64,000 bases of DNA, from contig NZ_JBEPTK010000018.1 in the NCBI RefSeq assembly GCF_040549485.1, positions 19,805 through 83,804 on the forward strand, written 5' to 3'. Position 1 is the stretch's first letter. The number at the start of each line of letters is the position of its first letter. Both the position numbers and the translations under genes were made by a program. The notes below the pieces were generated by a model. It worked only from the letters and a program-made list of their open reading frames with translations. It made no database searches and was not told the origin of the DNA. Source of the DNA: Constrictibacter sp. MBR-5. Its GTDB lineage: Bacteria > Pseudomonadota > Alphaproteobacteria > JAJUGE01. This document shows, one piece after another, positions 7,985 through 16,237 of the stretch.

Positions 7985-8827
7985 TCAAGGAAGCGGGCGG
8001 GCGCTGCCGTCGACGTTGCGGATGCGTCCGCCCTTGCCGGAGTCGCCCAGGACAAGAAACTCGCTGGCGCCGTAGTCCGCTTCCTCCGGAATACGCAGCA
8101 GCCTGCCGTCGCCTGCGGTCTCGCTTAAAGGGCGGACCGAGACCACTTTCGCGTTCCGCGCCGCCGAGAGCGCGGCCGAGACGGTGCGGTTCCGCGCGAC
8201 TTTCTCCACGTTCAGGCGGGTGGGGAACAAGACAGTGCGGCGGTCGGCCTCCGCGTCCTCGCACACCTGGCGCGGAGTAATCCAAACCGAGTCAACCGAC
8301 TCACGGCCGTCATGGTACAAGATATGATCGTGTGGCGCTTCCGCCAGGAAGAAATGGGTGTCGAACCGTTTAGGCATGTGCGGCGGCGTCACCCAGTGGG
8401 CGAAATGCACCAGCCGGTCGAGCGCCAGCACCAGATCTTCTTTCTCGATCATCTCGGCGAACCCGATCTCGCGGGTCTCCATAGAGTGGCGATAGGTCAT
8501 GCCCAGCGCGACGGCCCGGTCGCCCGTCACCAGCGGGCCACCGGGTTCAGTGCGAGCGAACAGAACACCGCATTCTTCGAACGCCTCGCGCGCGGCGGCG
8601 ACCAGTACCGGAACCATCGCCGCGTCCACCGTGTCGGCCCCTTCGGCCCGCTTGTGCAGGCGCCGATCCGCGTCGTCCGGCTCGACGGAGCCGCCCGGAA
8701 ATACGAGGGCGCCGGAGGCGAACTCGATCTGGCGGTGCCGGGCAACCATGAACAATTGCAGGCCTTCGTCGCTATCGCGGGCCAGCATCAGCGTCGCTGC
8801 AAGCCGGGGGGCAACGGGTTCGCTCAT
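7985..8827 (-). CDS. Nudix hydrolase (NUDT7/NUDT19-like CoA-type)
   Basis: This protein of about 280 residues has a Nudix fold. It shows FPGGSVEPDDAD followed by an insertion and then AAREAFEECGVLF, which supplies the REx2EExGx(L/I/V) part of the Nudix box. The insertion between the glycine and the REx2EE helix is typical of the NUDT7/NUDT19 and related CoA-diphosphatase-like group. The start MSEPVAPRLAATLML at 8827 follows GGCAGGAATGATACCG; a start at 8845 would place the ribosome binding site inside the coding frame. It is convergent with IS remnants and has the same orientation as the downstream nitronate monooxygenase and second Baeyer-Villiger enzyme. Hydrolysis of acyl-CoA or another nucleoside diphosphate is possible. 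Confidence 0.85.
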   Translation of the reverse strand: MSEPVAPRLAATLMLARDSDEGLQLFMVARHRQIEFASGALVFPGGSVEPDDADRRLHKRAEGADTVDAAMVPVLVAAAREAFEECGVLFARTEPGGPLVTGDRAVALGMTYRHSMETREIGFAEMIEKEDLVLALDRLVHFAHWVTPPHMPKRFDTHFFLAEAPHDHILYHDGRESVDSVWITPRQVCEDAEADRRTVLFPTRLNVEKVARNRTVSAALSAARNAKVVSVRPLSETAGDGRLLRIPEEADYGASEFLVLGDSGKGGRIRNVDGSARPLP

Positions 8828-8932
8828 CGGTATCATTCCTGCCATATTTGATCGAAGGCCTCGCCGGCGGAGCCAAGGCGGCCGCCGCGCGTGACCGCTT
8901 GAGGCGGGTGGACTATCAGATCGCCCCGGGCA

Positions 8933-10069
8933 CTAGTCGGCAAGGGCGTTGGAGAGACGCTCCACTGCTTCGGCATAGTCCTGCATGAACTCGTACACGA
9001 CCGAGCGGCAGGACTTTTCTTCGTTCATCAGGCCCACCGTCTGCCCGACGAAATAGGAGGCGATCTCCTTCGCGCCCTCGTGGCCGCCTTCGGCAAGCTT
9101 GTCCACCCTGACCATCGCCGGGCGGGTGAGGATTCCCTGCAGTGGCATTTCCAGCGGTTCCGGCGCGCCCTTTGACGACCAAGCGTCGGACCACGCCGAC
9201 TGCAATTGGCGGGTTGGCTTGCCGGTGCGGCTACGCGAGCGCACCGTGTTGGCTGATGTCGCCTTCAGCATTTTTTCTTTGACGGTCGGAGTTGTCTCGG
9301 CCTCCGTCGTCGTCAGCCAGACCGATCCGCACCAGACACCGGAAGCGCCCATTGCCATGCAGGCCGCCATCTGCCGGCCGGTGGAGATTCCGCCGGCCGC
9401 CAGCACGTGCATGTTCGCGTAGTCCTTAATCGCGTCCAGCACCTCCGGCACCAGGACGATCGTGGCGATTTCGCCGCAATGGCCGCCGGCCTCGCCGCCC
9501 GCCGCCACCAGCACGTCCACACCCGCTTCGGCATGCTTGACCGCATGGCGGCGGGAGCCGGTCAGCGCGCCGACCAGCATGCCACGGCGATGTGCTTCCT
9601 CGATGATCTCCGCCGGCGGCACGCCCAGGGCGTTGACGAACATCTTGATGGGGTGCCGGAAGGCGACCTCCAGCATCTTCTTCGCGCCATCGGGGCGCAT
9701 AACCGACGAGTCGCGGTCATCGTAGCGGCCATCCCACAAGTCGGATGGGTCAATCTGGTGGCGGCGCATCAGGTCTTCGATGAACTTCTTATGTTCGGGG
9801 GGGATGCGCTCTCTGAGCTCTGCGTCGCTGATCTGTTCCTCGCGGCCCTCCATCCGCTGCGGGATCAGCAGGTCCACGCCGTACGGCTTGCCCTTGACCT
9901 TTTCGTCGATCCAATTCAGCTGGATTTCCAGGGTTTCTGGCGTCAGACCGACAGCACCCAACACGCCGAACCCGCCTGCGTTCGTCACTTCTGCGACCAC
10001 GTCGCGGCAGTGCGTAAAGGCGAACAGCGGGAAATCGATGCCGAGCTTGCTGCAAAGTTCGTTTTTCAT
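8933..10069 (-). CDS. Nitronate monooxygenase / 2-nitropropane dioxygenase family protein
   Basis: This 378-residue FMN TIM-barrel protein starts MKNELCSKLGIDFPLF, then has VAEVTNAGGFGVLGAVG and the phosphate-binding, catalytic-histidine segment AAGGEAGGHCG (about residues 190-200), then GGISTGRQMAACMAMGASGV. All are hallmarks of the nitronate monooxygenase family, which also includes enoyl-ACP reductase-like and uncharacterised oxidoreductases. It sits between the Nudix gene and the second Baeyer-Villiger monooxygenase on the same strand. In catabolic clusters like this one such proteins often serve as flavin oxidoreductases of unknown substrate. A true nitronate substrate should not be assumed. 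Confidence 0.88.
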   Translation of the reverse strand: MKNELCSKLGIDFPLFAFTHCRDVVAEVTNAGGFGVLGAVGLTPETLEIQLNWIDEKVKGKPYGVDLLIPQRMEGREEQISDAELRERIPPEHKKFIEDLMRRHQIDPSDLWDGRYDDRDSSVMRPDGAKKMLEVAFRHPIKMFVNALGVPPAEIIEEAHRRGMLVGALTGSRRHAVKHAEAGVDVLVAAGGEAGGHCGEIATIVLVPEVLDAIKDYANMHVLAAGGISTGRQMAACMAMGASGVWCGSVWLTTTEAETTPTVKEKMLKATSANTVRSRSRTGKPTRQLQSAWSDAWSSKGAPEPLEMPLQGILTRPAMVRVDKLAEGGHEGAKEIASYFVGQTVGLMNEEKSCRSVVYEFMQDYAEAVERLSNALAD

Positions 10070-10117
10070 TTCCTATCCCTCAGATAATTCTTACCGTTCC
10101 GGCACGACCGGCCAGTA

Positions 10118-11758
10118 TCAGTCCAGCACTAGTTCCTTGTACCCGCCCTGGGCAATGGCGTTGGCCTTTTCGCGGAAAACCGGCGCGCTGCCGCTGTAGC
10201 GGGCGATGATACGGGTCTGCTTGCCTTCGACGTTCTGGTTGATGCCGGTCATCCAGCTGTCCACCTCGTTCGAAAGCAGGCCCTTTCCGGTTTCGATAAC
10301 GAAATCGGTCCAGTCGTCCACGGCCTCACGCGTGGGCTCGGCATAGGTGTAGCCATTCTCCAACATGTGGCGGATGGCACCCGTCACCCATTCGACGGCG
10401 TATTCTGACGAGCGCGGGATGTTGCCCAGCGCCGAATGAGGGCCGACCAGCATGAACATGTTGGGGAAGTTCTCGACCTGCATGCCCAGGAACGTCTCGA
10501 GCGCCCGGCGCCACTTTTCCTTCAGCTTTTCCCCGCCCTTGCCTCTGAGGTCAATGCGGTCGAAGGCACCCGTGATCGCGTCGAAGCCGGTGGCGTAGAC
10601 GATCATATCGAACTCGAAGCTCCGGTCCGCCATCTCGAGCCCGGTCGGCGTGATGCGCTGGATCGGGTTGCCGAGAATACTGACCAGCTCAACGTTCGGC
10701 TGATTGAAGACCTCATAGTAGCCCGACTCCTGCGGCACACGTCTAGTCCCGAAGCCATGGTCCTTGGGGATCAGCAGGTCAGCGATCTGCGGATCCTTCA
10801 CCCGCTCCCGGATCTTGCGCGCGACGAAATTCGAGACCTCGTCGTTCGCCGCCCGGTCGCTCATCATGTCCTTGAAGCCGCCGACCCACATGGAGAAGCC
10901 AGGCGTCTGGTACTGCTTCTCCCAGAACGCCTCTCGCTCCTCCGGCGTCAGATCGAAAGTGCGACGCTGGTCTGGCGTATGCAGGAAGCACGACGCCGTT
11001 TGCTGGCATAACCGGAACATTTCAGGGTACCACGCGCGCAACTCTCCCATCTCTTCCTTCGAGATGGGTCTGTTGTGCAGCGGTTTGCACCAGTTCGGGC
11101 GGCGCTGGAACACGGTTAGGTGCTTTGCGGTCTTGGCGATCTCCGTGATCGCCTGCACACCCGTCGCGCCCGTCCCGATCACAGCGACCCGCTTGCCCTC
11201 GAATGTGACATCATGCTTCGGCCAAAGCCCGGTATGGTAGGCCTCGCCCCGATAGCTATCCCGCCCCTCGATGTTCGGGAACGTCGGCGCGGAGAGCGGA
11301 CCGATCGCGGTGATCAGAAAACGGCAGGTCTGCTGGGAACCGTCCTTGAGTGTCACGAGCCAGGAGCGTGTCTTTTCCTGATAGTGGCAGGCCGTCACCT
11401 GGCTCTTGAATTGGATGTCCCTGCGCAGGTCGAACTTGTCAGCCACATAGTTCAGATACTTTTCGGTCTCCGGCTGGGCCGCGAAGTGCTCGCTCCAGTC
11501 CCACTCGTCCAGCAGCTCCTGGCTGAACGAGTAAGCGTAGGAATAGCTTTCGCTGTCGAAGCGAGCGCCGGGGTAGCGGTTCCAGTACCAGGTGCCGCCG
11601 ACGCCGGTGCCCATCTCGAACGCGCGCACATTCAACCCGAGCTCATCGCGCAGCCGGTAAAGCTGGTAAAGACCGGAAATGCCGGCCCCGATAATGATGG
11701 CGTCGTGATCCAGCTCCGTTGCCGTTTCCGGGCGGGTCAGGGTTTTCAAATCTTCCAT
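10118..11758 (-). CDS. Flavin-containing Baeyer-Villiger monooxygenase (second copy)
   Basis: This 546-residue FAD/NADPH monooxygenase has the FAD motif GAGISGLY, GGTWYWNRYPGARFD, a variant Baeyer-Villiger fingerprint YRGEAYHTGLW (tyrosine in place of the first phenylalanine) and the NADPH motif GTGATGVQ. The ATG at 11758 follows AGAAAGGGGCATCCG, giving the start MEDLKTLTRPET; the frame stays open further upstream without a better site. It is oriented opposite to the first enzyme at 4953. Two such enzymes in one cluster suggest two separate ring or side-chain oxygenation steps, or different substrate ranges. The gene lies just downstream of a truncated transporter remnant. Confidence 0.9.
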   Translation of the reverse strand: MEDLKTLTRPETATELDHDAIIIGAGISGLYQLYRLRDELGLNVRAFEMGTGVGGTWYWNRYPGARFDSESYSYAYSFSQELLDEWDWSEHFAAQPETEKYLNYVADKFDLRRDIQFKSQVTACHYQEKTRSWLVTLKDGSQQTCRFLITAIGPLSAPTFPNIEGRDSYRGEAYHTGLWPKHDVTFEGKRVAVIGTGATGVQAITEIAKTAKHLTVFQRRPNWCKPLHNRPISKEEMGELRAWYPEMFRLCQQTASCFLHTPDQRRTFDLTPEEREAFWEKQYQTPGFSMWVGGFKDMMSDRAANDEVSNFVARKIRERVKDPQIADLLIPKDHGFGTRRVPQESGYYEVFNQPNVELVSILGNPIQRITPTGLEMADRSFEFDMIVYATGFDAITGAFDRIDLRGKGGEKLKEKWRRALETFLGMQVENFPNMFMLVGPHSALGNIPRSSEYAVEWVTGAIRHMLENGYTYAEPTREAVDDWTDFVIETGKGLLSNEVDSWMTGINQNVEGKQTRIIARYSGSAPVFREKANAIAQGGYKELVLD

Positions 11759-11819
11759 CGGATGCCCCTTTCTGGTGGTCATGTCGTGAAGAGAACGCGG
11801 ACGGGCGTCCCGCCATGCA

Positions 11820-12053
11820 TCAAGCGGATGCGCGGCGCCGGCCGCCCATGGCATTGATCAGCATGAACACGGTCATCCCGGCGAGAAACCCGGTCGGAAC
11901 CCGCTCAGCCTGATCCTGACCGATGCCAAAAGCGCCCATCATATTCGGAAAGGCCACATTGACAATGGTGGACGAAAGGACTATGGCAATGGCGCTAACC
12001 GTAGCTGTTGCGGTGGCCAGCCGCCGATAGACTTCGCCGTACCGCTGGAACAA
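11820..12053 (-). pseudogene. MFS transporter of the EmrB/QacA (DHA2) family, N-terminal fragment
   Basis: The 77-residue frame reads RYGEVYRRLATATAT, then IVLSSTIVNVAFPNMMGAFG and IGQDQAERVPTGFLAGM. This matches the first one to two transmembrane helices of 14-TM DHA2 efflux pumps ('..STIVNVA.P.i...fg....QaqWv.tgf'). It ends abruptly after LINAMGGRRRASA, so at least twelve helices are missing. The usual tryptophan of the 'QWV/QWL' motif is changed, which also suggests loss of function. The pathway may once have had a dedicated exporter here. Confidence 0.7.
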
Positions 12054-12115
12054 ATCCCTCCGAGGTTTCCACGTTCATCAGCGACCGAGTTCGACTCCAG
12101 TCCGGTAGACGACGG

Positions 12116-12529
12116 TCAGGCGCGGAAACGAACCACGGCGCGACCAGGTGCAGTAACCTCGCCGCCGTCAACCCTTACGAAGAGGGAGAATTCAGCCTGG
12201 CGCTTGTCCTGATCGACGGACTCGATCCTGCCACCGGAGACCAGCGTGTCGCCGATATAGCTGGCACGGCGATTCGAGTACTCGAACTCGACCAGTTCGC
12301 CGTCGTCGCCGAGCCAGTTCAGCACGGCTTGGATCAGCCAGTCGCCCTGCAGTGGCCCGTCCACCACCACTGCGGGATGCTTCTCCACCTCTTTGGTGTA
12401 GATTTCGTCGTAGTGGATGCGGTGGGCATTCCAAATGGCGGCATTGTAAAGGAACAGCGAGACGTTGGTCGGCACGTAGCGGCGCTCGGGCAAGGCGTCG
12501 CCGGCCTTGATCTCTGCAAACTTGGGCAC
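12116..12529 (-). CDS. MaoC-like hydratase subunit
   Basis: This 137-residue single hotdog-fold protein has the hydratase motif NAAIWNAHRIHYDEIYTKEV (about residues 29-48), in which the aspartate and histidine of the MaoC active site are recognisable. The upstream gene (12544-12996) encodes the FAS1-type N-terminal dehydratase half, separated by 14 bases. Split hydratases of this kind work as heterodimers, hydrating 2-enoyl-CoA esters after acyl-CoA dehydrogenation, as in steroid side-chain degradation (ChsH1/ChsH2) and related pathways. This subunit carries the catalytic residues. The substrate is inferred from context. Confidence 0.85.
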   Translation of the reverse strand: MPKFAEIKAGDALPERRYVPTNVSLFLYNAAIWNAHRIHYDEIYTKEVEKHPAVVVDGPLQGDWLIQAVLNWLGDDGELVEFEYSNRRASYIGDTLVSGGRIESVDQDKRQAEFSLFVRVDGGEVTAPGRAVVRFRA

Positions 12530-12543
12530 GGAGTCTCTCTCCT

Positions 12544-12996
12544 TCAGCGCACGATGCGGGTCTGGGTCTCTTCGACGACCAGCTCGCCTGCCTCAGTCTT
12601 TACGTCGAGCTTGTAAACAAGGAAGATCAGAGGCCCCTGGGAGCCGGACTTCTCGTACATGTCGGCCAACGTGCGGGTGGCGACCAACTTGTCGCCGGGC
12701 TTTACGGCGCGGAAGTAGCGGATCTTGGTGCCGCCTGCCATGACGCGCTTCAGCGGCAGTTCCGGGACCAGCGAGGTGCTGGCGATTCCGTCCGGCCCGA
12801 GCTGGTAGATCGGCACAACTGGACGAAGGGCGCCGAAAAGGAACATTGGGGGAGCCTCGTCACCCTTAAGGTATTTATCCAGGATCTGTTCCGTAGAAAC
12901 CGAGTATTTGATGATGTCACGGCGGCTGACTTCCACATGCACCGGCGGTTCGGACGCCCCGATCATCTTGCGTGCTTCTTCCAAGATCAGCCCCAC
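12544..12996 (-). CDS. FAS1-like dehydratase (MaoC N-terminal-type) partner subunit
   Basis: This 150-residue hotdog protein begins with an EEARKMIGASEPPVHVEVSR motif and contains GGTKIRYFRAVKPGDKLVAT and VEETQTRIVR, the pattern of the FAS1-like dehydratase domain that forms the substrate-binding half of split hydratases. It lacks the catalytic D-H motif present in the MaoC-like partner encoded downstream. It is divergent from the tetR gene across a 387-base intergenic region that holds the perfect operator. The two hydratase genes probably form a short operon that also reads toward the second Baeyer-Villiger gene. Confidence 0.83.
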   Translation of the reverse strand: MGLILEEARKMIGASEPPVHVEVSRRDIIKYSVSTEQILDKYLKGDEAPPMFLFGALRPVVPIYQLGPDGIASTSLVPELPLKRVMAGGTKIRYFRAVKPGDKLVATRTLADMYEKSGSQGPLIFLVYKLDVKTEAGELVVEETQTRIVR

Positions 12997-13348
12997 TTAC
13001 GGTTCCTCCTCTTACTTTCTCGTGTCCTGTTGCAGTGAGCTATGCTGCGGAACCACATCACCGTTTCCGAACGGGTCCAGAGAATTGACCCGGACGATCT
13101 GGGTAGCAGCAGGAAAATTCCGCGATCGGCACGCGGTTCGCCGCTGCTTGAATGCCGTTTCGCTGTCGCGCCTGATCGTGTCCGGAGACTTGGGCAAGCC
13201 CTGGCCGAACTTTGTCGACCGATGGCGCGAGAGCCAGCGGATCCCGTTCACCACGTCCTTGCTCCCGCATGGATAAGCGACTCCCGGGAAACAGGCTTTT
13301 GAGGCACCGTGTGCGGCATCGACAAATCGCCTTGACCAACACCGAATT
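12997..13348. other. Divergent intergenic region between hydratase and tetR genes
   Basis: About 350 bases lie between the hydratase start and the tetR operator. Open frames on both strands (for example 13012-13254 on minus) have no recognisable family or good ribosome binding site. The hydratase promoter is expected here but no clear -35/-10 pair was picked out. Confidence 0.4.
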
Positions 13349-13366
13349 CTACCTAACGATAGGTAG
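13349..13366. promoter_or_regulatory. TetR operator, perfect inverted repeat
   Basis: CTACCTAACGATAGGTAG is a perfect inverted repeat with 7-bp arms (CTACCTA / TAGGTAG) around a four-base centre. It ends 17 bases before the tetR start codon, so it probably overlaps the tetR promoter and mediates autorepression. A second, imperfect copy lies at 148-165. Confidence 0.7.
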
Positions 13367-13383
13367 GCTTATTGGGAGACGCA

Positions 13384-14052
13384 ATGCAAAAGTTTGCCCC
13401 CCTGGTCCACACGCGCAGGACGATAACGGGCACACGCGAACGGGTACTCGACGCGTCCGCGCGGATTTTCCGGTCCCGCGGCTATGCTGAGACAACGATG
13501 AATGACATCGCCGAAGCGACCGGCATCAAAGCTGCAAGCATCTATTATCACTTTAAATCAAAGGATGAGATTGTCGAGGAGGTGCTCAACCTAGGCACAT
13601 TGCGGGTTTTCGATGCGGTTCGCCATGCGGTAGACAATCTGCCCCCCGAAACATCGTTTCGCGAGAAGCTGGCGCTGGCGCTTCGAACGCATCTGACGCT
13701 GCTGCATACGCAAGGCGACTACACCGCAGCAAACGTCCGCCTGTTCCCGGAGGCGCCGGCGCATGTGGTCGAGCGCCATATGAGCCTTCGGCGGTCGTAT
13801 GGTCTATACTGGCAGGAAATGCTGAGGGAAGGACAAGCGGAAGGATTGGTCGCCGGATCCCTTGACGTCAAACTCGCCCAGATGCTTTTGCTCGGCGCCC
13901 TAAACTGGTCTGTACAATGGTACAAGCCAGCTCTCTATGAGCTGGAGACAATAGCGGCTTCAGGCATCTCGTTACTGCTAGACGGGCTTCTTAGTGCCGA
14001 TGGCGTGGCGGCGAGCGACAAACCAGGAGATACGGAGAGCGTAGACGAATGA
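13384..14052 (+). CDS. TetR/AcrR family transcriptional regulator
   Basis: This 222-residue regulator has an N-terminal helix-turn-helix. The segments TGTRERVLDASARIFRSRGY and TTMNDIAEATGIKAASIYYH, followed by FKSKDEIVEEVL (about residues 17-70), are a textbook TetR DNA-binding domain. A helical ligand-binding domain follows and is not assignable to a known subfamily by eye. The ATG at 13384 follows TTGGGAGACGCA. The palindrome immediately upstream and its copy at 148-165 suggest that it represses itself and both ends of the catabolic cluster until a pathway intermediate, probably an acyl-CoA, binds. It is translationally coupled to the thioesterase gene by ATGA overlap. Confidence 0.9.
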   Translation: MQKFAPLVHTRRTITGTRERVLDASARIFRSRGYAETTMNDIAEATGIKAASIYYHFKSKDEIVEEVLNLGTLRVFDAVRHAVDNLPPETSFREKLALALRTHLTLLHTQGDYTAANVRLFPEAPAHVVERHMSLRRSYGLYWQEMLREGQAEGLVAGSLDVKLAQMLLLGALNWSVQWYKPALYELETIAASGISLLLDGLLSADGVAASDKPGDTESVDE

Positions 14053-14900
14053 CTACTGAAGCCGCCGGCGACTGGGTATCGGAATGCGCTTATTGCAACG
14101 CGCTCGGCATCGCCTTTGAGAGCGCTAACGATCACGAGACTGTCCTAGTGCTGCCTTTCCGGAAGGAGAATACCAACCAAACGGGCGTGCTGCACGGCGG
14201 CATTGCCGCGTCGCTGGGTGTCTCCACCAGCATGGCGATGGCGCTGCACGCCCTGCCTCCGGAAAGCGGACCGTTCCACACCGCCAATTATTCAATCAGC
14301 TACCTGACGGCAGCCAGGGGCGTCGACTTGGTCTCCCGTGCCCGCCTGTCGCGCAGGGGCCGGGACCTGGCCTTCATCGGCGTCGCTATCGAGGCGGCCG
14401 ACGGCACGAAGATCGCCGTCGCGGAATCGGTCGTGCGTGGCCGCAAGGACCTGCCGAAGCCGGCTCTCGCCACCGCCGCGGACCCGCCAACGCCCACCGT
14501 GACGCCGCTCCACCAGACCCGCATCCGCGAGAACGCCTTCATGGGCGGCCGCGGCATGGAGATCGCCGTGCAGGAAAAGGGCATCGCGATCATGACCATG
14601 CCGGGGCTGCGGCAGAATGCGGAAGCCAGCGGCGGCATGCACGAGGGTGCGGTGCTGGGGCTGATGGACTCCTGCGGCGCCATGGCCTGCTGGGGGCTGA
14701 CCGGGTTGGGCCAGTTCAGGGCCTCGACCCCGGCCATTCAGGCGAGTATTTTGGGTCCAGTACCGCTGACCGATGTTGTGGCGAACGCCAAAGTTGTGCA
14801 GCAGGACGGCGAAATCTATTGGGTCGACGTCAACACGGCGGATGCCAAGACGCGCGCGATCCATGCCCGCGCCACGGTACTTTACAGGATGGTCACGTGA
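14049..14900 (+). CDS. Double-hotdog PaaI/4HBT-type acyl-CoA thioesterase
   Basis: The 283-residue protein contains two hotdog domains in tandem. The first has TGVLHGGIAASLGVSTSMAM (about residues 42-61) and the second has GGMHEGAVLGLMDSCGAMAC (about residues 196-215). Both match the 'HGG..a.l.D..' helix of PaaI-type thioesterases. The second keeps histidine and aspartate, while the first lacks the aspartate, so the C-terminal domain may carry the activity. It overlaps the tetR gene by four bases and is likely co-transcribed. It probably hydrolyses dead-end acyl-CoAs to recover CoA during the pathway. Confidence 0.85.
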   Translation: MTTEAAGDWVSECAYCNALGIAFESANDHETVLVLPFRKENTNQTGVLHGGIAASLGVSTSMAMALHALPPESGPFHTANYSISYLTAARGVDLVSRARLSRRGRDLAFIGVAIEAADGTKIAVAESVVRGRKDLPKPALATAADPPTPTVTPLHQTRIRENAFMGGRGMEIAVQEKGIAIMTMPGLRQNAEASGGMHEGAVLGLMDSCGAMACWGLTGLGQFRASTPAIQASILGPVPLTDVVANAKVVQQDGEIYWVDVNTADAKTRAIHARATVLYRMVT

Positions 14901-15577
14901 TCCGGCTCTCGCTCTACGCAGGCCGGCAACTGCCTGCCGAGCCGATTCCCGCGCGTCCCTCCAGTGAACCGGCAGCGACTCGAGCCACGCAACCGTCTGT
15001 AGGCGCAAGGCCTATCCCGGATGTCTCACAGAGGGATAGGTTGTGCTGAGACGGTGATCACCCGGCACATGCGGCCACACCCGCAGTTGTAAGGTCATCG
15101 TCCTGGCTTTCAGTATGAAGGATGCGGACGGAACGTTTCGGTATTCCATAGAGGCACAGATCTTCTTTAATAAACTGCAGCGGCGCCCATTTTTACCCGA
15201 CAGCCGGCATAGCTCGGGAGGCTTGGGGATGTCCCCAAGCACAGGCTTATGTCGGACGACTATCCGCGAATCGAGATCATCACCAGGACGGCGCGTCGCC
15301 GGCGCTGGGCTTGGCGGAGAAGCTGCGGGTTTGGAGGAGACGCTTACCGGCGGCGATAGGATGGTTTGATCTACCCGCTCTACCTGCCCTTATGGCAGTC
15401 TAAGGGGTCACGACCGCTGTCCATCGCCCCACTTTTTCGGCCTTGGCCCCGCGTTCCGCCCGTCTCGGCCCTCATGCGGCGACGTATCGGCGTCGAGCCA
15501 GATCAGGCGGCGCATGTTATGGGATGGACGCCTCCCGCTTCCCGGCCACGATGGGTGGCCAACTGACGGAGGGAAGC
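14901..15577. other. Intergenic region with two hairpins, no gene
   Basis: No convincing gene is present. CCTATCCC at 15011-15018 pairs with GGGATAGG at 15033-15040 and could form a weak hairpin after the thioesterase gene. GCTTGGGGATGTCCCCAAGC at 15221-15240 is a 9-bp stem with a two-base loop. The last 150 bases before the IS110 transposase at 15578 would be the non-coding left end of that element, where IS110-family elements encode their bridge RNA; its boundary could not be fixed. Confidence 0.5.
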
Positions 15578-16020
15578 ATGTCGTTCCAACTTGTGGCTAT
15601 CGATCTTGGCAAGTTGTCCTTCCACCTGCACGGGGTGGACTACGACGGGGTGGTGCTGTCGCGCAAGATCACGCGCAGCAAGCTGTTCACGGCTGTCTGT
15701 GAGCTGGCTCCGACCCGCGTTGCCATGGAAGCTTGCCCGGGCGCGCATCATTGGGGACGGCTTTTCGAGGCTGCGGGCATTCGCGTTGTTCTGATCCATC
15801 CGCGTTTCGTCCGGCCCTTCGTGCGCGGGGGCGAAGAACGACGCGGTGGATGCCGAAGCGATCTCCGATGCGGCAAGCCGCCCAACCATGCGCTTCGTGC
15901 CGGTAAAGACGCCGGAGCAGCAGGACCTGCAGGCGCTGCACCGGATCCGCGAACGCCTGGTCTGCCAGCGCACGGCGCTGATCAACCAAATGCGTGGCCT
16001 GCTGGGCGAGTACGGGATCG
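15578..16020 (+). pseudogene. IS110-family transposase, frameshifted and truncated
   Basis: An ATG after GGAGGGAAGC opens MSFQLVAIDLGKLSFHLHGV, a typical IS110 N-terminus with the first catalytic aspartate. It continues with VAMEACPGAHHWGR and then IHPRFVRPFVRG. There a run of five Gs (one too many) shifts the frame. The correct sequence continues in the next frame with KNDAVDAEAISDAASRPTMR and ERLVCQRTALINQMRGLL. Similarity stops after GEYGIA, so the C-terminal serine-containing Tnp domain is missing. Only the RuvC-like half remains. Confidence 0.82.
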
Positions 16021-16176
16021 CCCCTGCTGCGAGACCTCTCGGTCGAAGAGGTCGAGCGGATGGCACCCGGTTGGGCGAAGAAATTCTGCAGGCGTCTGCC
16101 CGACAAGGCCTCGCCACTTCATGAGCTGAGCCCCGGGGAAGCTGCGCGCATCTTCCGTCTGTTTGCCAGCGGGTGA
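16021..16176 (+). pseudogene. Unidentified C-terminal coding remnant
   Basis: Directly after the IS110 break, the frame reads PLLRDLSVEEVERMAPGWAK, KKFCRRLPDKASPLHELSPG and EAARIFRLFASG before a stop. The composition is protein-like with strong codon bias, but I do not recognise it. It may be the tail of another gene joined by deletion, or a divergent transposase segment. Confidence 0.3.
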
Positions 16177-16237
16177 ATAGCGGCGGCTCTGCCCAGTGCG
16201 GCAAGGTCGGGTCGGGTCAGCTTCCATGCCTCCGGCC

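Noticed and set aside
8933..10069. A true nitronate-detoxifying enzyme
   Set aside because: The family name covers many flavin oxidoreductases, and nothing in the context points to nitroalkanes.
15825..15835. Programmed frameshift in the IS110 transposase
   Set aside because: IS110 transposases are normally made from one frame; the extra G in a G-run and the later truncation indicate decay.
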